Assembly: GCA_025360285.1 (NCBI GenBank)
Contig: JANYCM010000412.1
Span: forward strand, 1 to 8,809
DNA: 8,809 nt
DNA from: Sphingomonadales bacterium
GTDB taxonomy: Bacteria; Pseudomonadota; Alphaproteobacteria; Sphingomonadales; Sphingomonadaceae
Direction of reading: 5' to 3'
Part shown: positions 6,147 to 8,809 of the stretch, piece after piece
Layout: the number at the start of each line of letters is the position of its first letter
How positions within the stretch are numbered: the stretch's first letter is position 1
Notes under the pieces: model-generated
What the model saw: only the letters and a program-made list of their open reading frames with translations
Told to the model about the DNA's origin: nothing
Databases searched by the model: none
Program-made: the position numbers and the translations under genes

Positions 6147-7076
6147 ATGGCGGAAGCAAGGACTCTTCAGAGCGACGGCCCCCAAACGGGGCACAGAGAG
6201 TTCGGCTGGTCTGACTTCCCCGTGTTCGTAATGCTGCCGATGGTGCTGATTGCCGTTGCCAGTGGCTCCAGCAACGCCGGAAGCGTGGAATATGTGACGA
6301 AATGGCCGCATATCGCTCATACGGTGATGATCGCCATTCCGCTATGGCTGTGCGTTGAAGTCATGTCCCGCGTGGCGGCAAAGGTGCTGGCGCCCTGGCA
6401 TTTGCCGCCGGCTTTCCCGTTGGTGGTCGGGGCGCTGGTTTCCACCCAGATCAACGTGTTCTTTTCGATGTTCCGCAACTGGGTCCTGGCACCCTATCTT
6501 GCCCCCGGATCGCACTTTTTTCGCATCTGGCCGTGGAATTATGGCGATCCCACCTATCGCCTGGAGGCGGCGCTGACGATTTCGCAGGTCATCCTCTATT
6601 GGCTGGTCATGAACTATATGTTCGTGCGTTTTTTCGGCTTTGCGCGGTTCGGCAGCAGCACATTGTTCGGGCGGGACACGGCGGTTCAAGCACCGGCTTT
6701 CGCCGCGCCCGCCGTTCCGGTGCCCCTCCCTGCCGATGCGCCACTGCCCCCGGTTCCGGCCGGACCCTTGTTGTCACGCCTGCCGCCAACCATCGGCCGC
6801 GACATCATCGCGCTGTCCGCCCAGGAACATTACACCCAGGTGCACACCAGCGCCGGGTCAAGCCTGGTGCTGATGCGCTTCGCTGATGCCATGACGGCGG
6901 CGGAGGCGGTCACCGCCGGCTCGCGCGTGCACCGGTCGCACTGGGTCGCCCGCAGTGCCGTCTGCGGCATCGAGGGCGAAGGCGAAAAGATGGTCGTATA
7001 CCTGAGCAACGGCATGATGGTGCCGGTCAGCCGGAGCTATCGCTTGCAGACAAGAGATTTGCTGATGAAGCGTTGA
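6147..7076 (+). CDS. membrane-bound LytTR-domain transcriptional regulator
   Basis: A 309-residue protein with four predicted membrane helices (about 24-41, 58-74, 87-106 and 143-164), a Pro/Ala-rich linker (about 179-206) and a C-terminal LytTR DNA-binding domain (about 212-305). LytTR landmarks are ALSAQEHYTQVHT (222-234), a LMRFADAM segment (242-249), VHRSHWVARSAV (261-272), YLSNGMMVPVSRSYR (285-299). There is no receiver domain, so it is a one-component membrane regulator and not a phosphorelay response regulator; the membrane part presumably senses a signal or a partner. It is divergent from the receptor operon and is its likely regulator (inference). The start at 6147 places the first helix close to the N-terminus. 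ATG 6078 after GGGCGGC is an alternative that adds 23 residues. Its last 50 bases overlap the end of dabA on the other strand. Confidence 0.87.
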   Translation: MAEARTLQSDGPQTGHREFGWSDFPVFVMLPMVLIAVASGSSNAGSVEYVTKWPHIAHTVMIAIPLWLCVEVMSRVAAKVLAPWHLPPAFPLVVGALVSTQINVFFSMFRNWVLAPYLAPGSHFFRIWPWNYGDPTYRLEAALTISQVILYWLVMNYMFVRFFGFARFGSSTLFGRDTAVQAPAFAAPAVPVPLPADAPLPPVPAGPLLSRLPPTIGRDIIALSAQEHYTQVHTSAGSSLVLMRFADAMTAAEAVTAGSRVHRSHWVARSAVCGIEGEGEKMVVYLSNGMMVPVSRSYRLQTRDLLMKR

Positions 7077-8809
7077 CGCAGGCGTGATCGACCGCTTCCC
7101 AGGCAAGATTGCCGGTATAGCGGCGCGCCATCCGGCCCGAATCATCAAGGGCAATGAGGTGCAGCCAGCGATTGTCGAACAGCGCGCGGACATCGGGGTG
7201 GCGTGCCAATATGGCGATCATCGCGTCAGGCGGTGCCGCGATGCACACCGTCAGCCGCAGCGGTTCATGGACCAGATCATGGCCATCATGGACGGATTGC
7301 CACGGCAAGCCGGCGCGCAGCGTGCCGCCATTGCCTTCGATGACGCCCACGCCGCCGACGACATTGTGCAGCAGCTTGTTACCGCCGCCGAACAGGTCGG
7401 GCGCCACGCTTGAGCCATAATATTGCAGGCTGATCCAGCTGGCGACGACAACCGGCGCCGTCATGATCAGTTCAAGGACGCCAAAGCCCGTATCCTGGCG
7501 CCAGTCATAATCATGGAGGAAGGCGCGGCCGGCCAGAGTCTTGGCCGCCGTGTGGCGGCGCGGCGCGGCGATGAAGGCCTGGCAGCCGGCAAGCGCCCAT
7601 TCGGGGCGGGTTTCGGCCCAATCGCGACTGCGCCGGGTAATGTCGCCCCGCCCCTGCGGCCGCGGCAGGCGCAGGGCGCGTTCGCTGCGGGCGAGCACCC
7701 CGGCGGCAGCCAGCCAGCCGCGCGCGCGGGCCAGCGGCACCTGATGCGGCGGCGACGGCCTGTCATCGGCATACAGCGTCACGGCATCGGTCGTCGTGTC
7801 GTGCAGCGCCGCGACGAACAGCGTTTCGGGGGGAATGAGGATGCCCGCCGCCACCAGCCCGGCGCGGACGCCCGGATCGTTGAGCAATCCTGCCAGCAGC
7901 CGGGCATTGACCTCCCCCGAATAACCACCGCAGGCCCCGCAGTGCAGCCCGCTGGCATGGGGATTGTTGACGACATTGGCGCCGTGGCCGACCAGCAGGA
8001 CCAGCGGCGCAAAGTCTCTGGTCAACGACATGGCCCGCAGGATCGATGTCGCCATTGCCGTGCGCGTTGCCGGATCAAGCGGCGGTTCGGCCACCGGCGC
8101 CGGATCATGCGGGGCTTCGTTACGGTGCAGGCCAAGCGCGTCGCGCAGCAGCTTTGTGACGTAGATCGGCCCGGCAGCCTCGACAAAGGCGAAGGACGAT
8201 ACCGCCGCCAGCTTGAAGCGGCCCCAGGCGCGGGTGGCGCGGGCACTGTAACGCGCGGCGCTGTCGGCATCGACGGCACCGCCGGCGCGCGTTGTGAAGC
8301 CGGGGTTGAGCAGCACGGGAAGCCGGTGTTCGGGGACATCGGAGGCAAAGCGGTGGTGTGACGCGGTGAGGCCAAAGAAGCCGGCGAAACCCAGGGTCTG
8401 AATCGAAGGATCGATTGATTCCAGCGCGCGGCGGAAGACTTCTGACCGGACATCGATGCAGAAGGCCGCCTGCAACAGCGCCGGCGGCGGATCGGTGACG
8501 GGATTAGGGACCGACAGTGTGCCGCCGAGCGCCCGCTGCGCCGCGCGTTCGCAAGCCTCCTGCAGAATCGCATCGATGATCAGGTCGTCACTTGCGGCCA
8601 CCGGGCGCTCGTGTGCCGCGATCGCCGCCTGCCAGGCCGCGGCGATCTGCGGCGCGTATTGCGCGAGCAGCGCGTCCTCCCAGAGCAGGCGGATGGCAAG
8701 AAAATCGGTAATCGTGTCGTCACCGCTGCCGGCCAGATTGGCCTGCCAAAGCTGGTAACGGGCATAATGCGCCCAGCCGCCCAGGGTGACCAGCAGGCGA
8801 TGGAAACAG
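7027..8809 (-). CDS. dabA: DabA, inorganic-carbon transporter subunit (DUF2309), 5' end outside the window
   Basis: The frame is open from the right edge to the stop at 7027-7029, giving 593 residues of a protein that is usually about 800-1000 long. The GTG at 8601 is not the true start, because upstream codons stay open and family-like (GGWAHYARYQLWQANLAG, FLAIRLLWEDALLAQYA). DabA is a peripheral, beta-carbonic-anhydrase-like zinc protein. With its membrane partner DabB it accumulates bicarbonate. The expected zinc-site residues are present: Cys and Asp in FCIDVRSE (codons 8460-8458 and 8454-8452), His in LVGHGANV (7986-7984) and Cys in HCGACGG (7941-7939). The His-to-Cys spacing of 15 equals that of Halothiobacillus DabA. 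The C-terminal blocks HDYDWRQDTGFGVLELIMTA, ISLQYYGSSV and LHNVVGGVGVIEGNGG are also typical. DabB is expected just beyond the right edge. Confidence 0.94.
   Translation of the reverse strand, partial: CFHRLLVTLGGWAHYARYQLWQANLAGSGDDTITDFLAIRLLWEDALLAQYAPQIAAAWQAAIAAHERPVAASDDLIIDAILQEACERAAQRALGGTLSVPNPVTDPPPALLQAAFCIDVRSEVFRRALESIDPSIQTLGFAGFFGLTASHHRFASDVPEHRLPVLLNPGFTTRAGGAVDADSAARYSARATRAWGRFKLAAVSSFAFVEAAGPIYVTKLLRDALGLHRNEAPHDPAPVAEPPLDPATRTAMATSILRAMSLTRDFAPLVLLVGHGANVVNNPHASGLHCGACGGYSGEVNARLLAGLLNDPGVRAGLVAAGILIPPETLFVAALHDTTTDAVTLYADDRPSPPHQVPLARARGWLAAAGVLARSERALRLPRPQGRGDITRRSRDWAETRPEWALAGCQAFIAAPRRHTAAKTLAGRAFLHDYDWRQDTGFGVLELIMTAPVVVASWISLQYYGSSVAPDLFGGGNKLLHNVVGGVGVIEGNGGTLRAGLPWQSVHDGHDLVHEPLRLTVCIAAPPDAMIAILARHPDVRALFDNRWLHLIALDDSGRMARRYTGNLAWEAVDHACVNASSANLLSASDSSG

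Noticed and set aside
7423..8361. A 312-codon open frame on the plus strand
   Set aside because: It is antisense to dabA over conserved zinc-site blocks and shows only Arg/Gln/Gly-rich shadow composition.
8599..8601. GTG as the start codon of dabA
   Set aside because: The same frame stays open to the right edge and encodes typical DUF2309 sequence, so the gene begins outside the window.
1..8809. tRNA, rRNA, CRISPR array, riboswitch or phage attachment site
   Set aside because: I looked for cloverleaf-like arms, regularly spaced direct repeats and long conserved RNA motifs and saw none. Coding genes fill almost all of the window.

Overview
The window is GC-rich, densely packed DNA from a Gram-negative bacterium. 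An alphaproteobacterium, most likely of the order Sphingomonadales, fits best: it has a TonB-dependent receptor whose N-terminus reads EIIVTARKR, Tat-exported DUF1838 proteins, a membrane-bound LytTR regulator, and an IS1-like transposase tail of a kind seen in that group. This placement comes from protein style and composition; no rRNA or marker gene is present.

Layout from left to right. 1-127 is the C-terminal end of an IS1-like transposase running rightwards and cut by the window edge. 128-511 holds no recognisable gene and looks like insertion-site debris. 512-5889 is one tightly packed leftward operon. In transcription order it encodes a TonB-dependent outer-membrane receptor (5889-3466), a first Tat-type DUF1838 protein (3455-2475), a second, divergent DUF1838 protein (2478-1660), an exported alpha/beta hydrolase with a complete Ser-Asp-His triad (1691-672), and a 60-residue small or broken ORF (694-512). 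Gaps and overlaps run from a 10-nt gap to a 32-nt overlap, which suggests co-transcription and translational coupling. 5890-6146 is a divergent control region. 6147-7076 is a rightward four-helix membrane protein ending in a LytTR DNA-binding domain. 7027-8809 is the leftward 3' two-thirds or so of dabA (DUF2309), a zinc protein of the DAB inorganic-carbon pump. It is open at the right edge, and its 3' end overlaps the end of the LytTR gene by 50 bp.

How the genes may work together (inference): the receptor would take up a ligand across the outer membrane. The three exported enzymes would act on it in the periplasm, with the hydrolase cleaving an ester, lactone, amide or similar bond and the DUF1838 pair doing something still unknown. 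The divergent LytTR protein is the obvious candidate regulator. dabA belongs to a separate unit that enters from the right. The receptor / DUF1838 / DUF1838 / hydrolase / membrane-LytTR cassette is the part of the window most likely to be an undescribed system.
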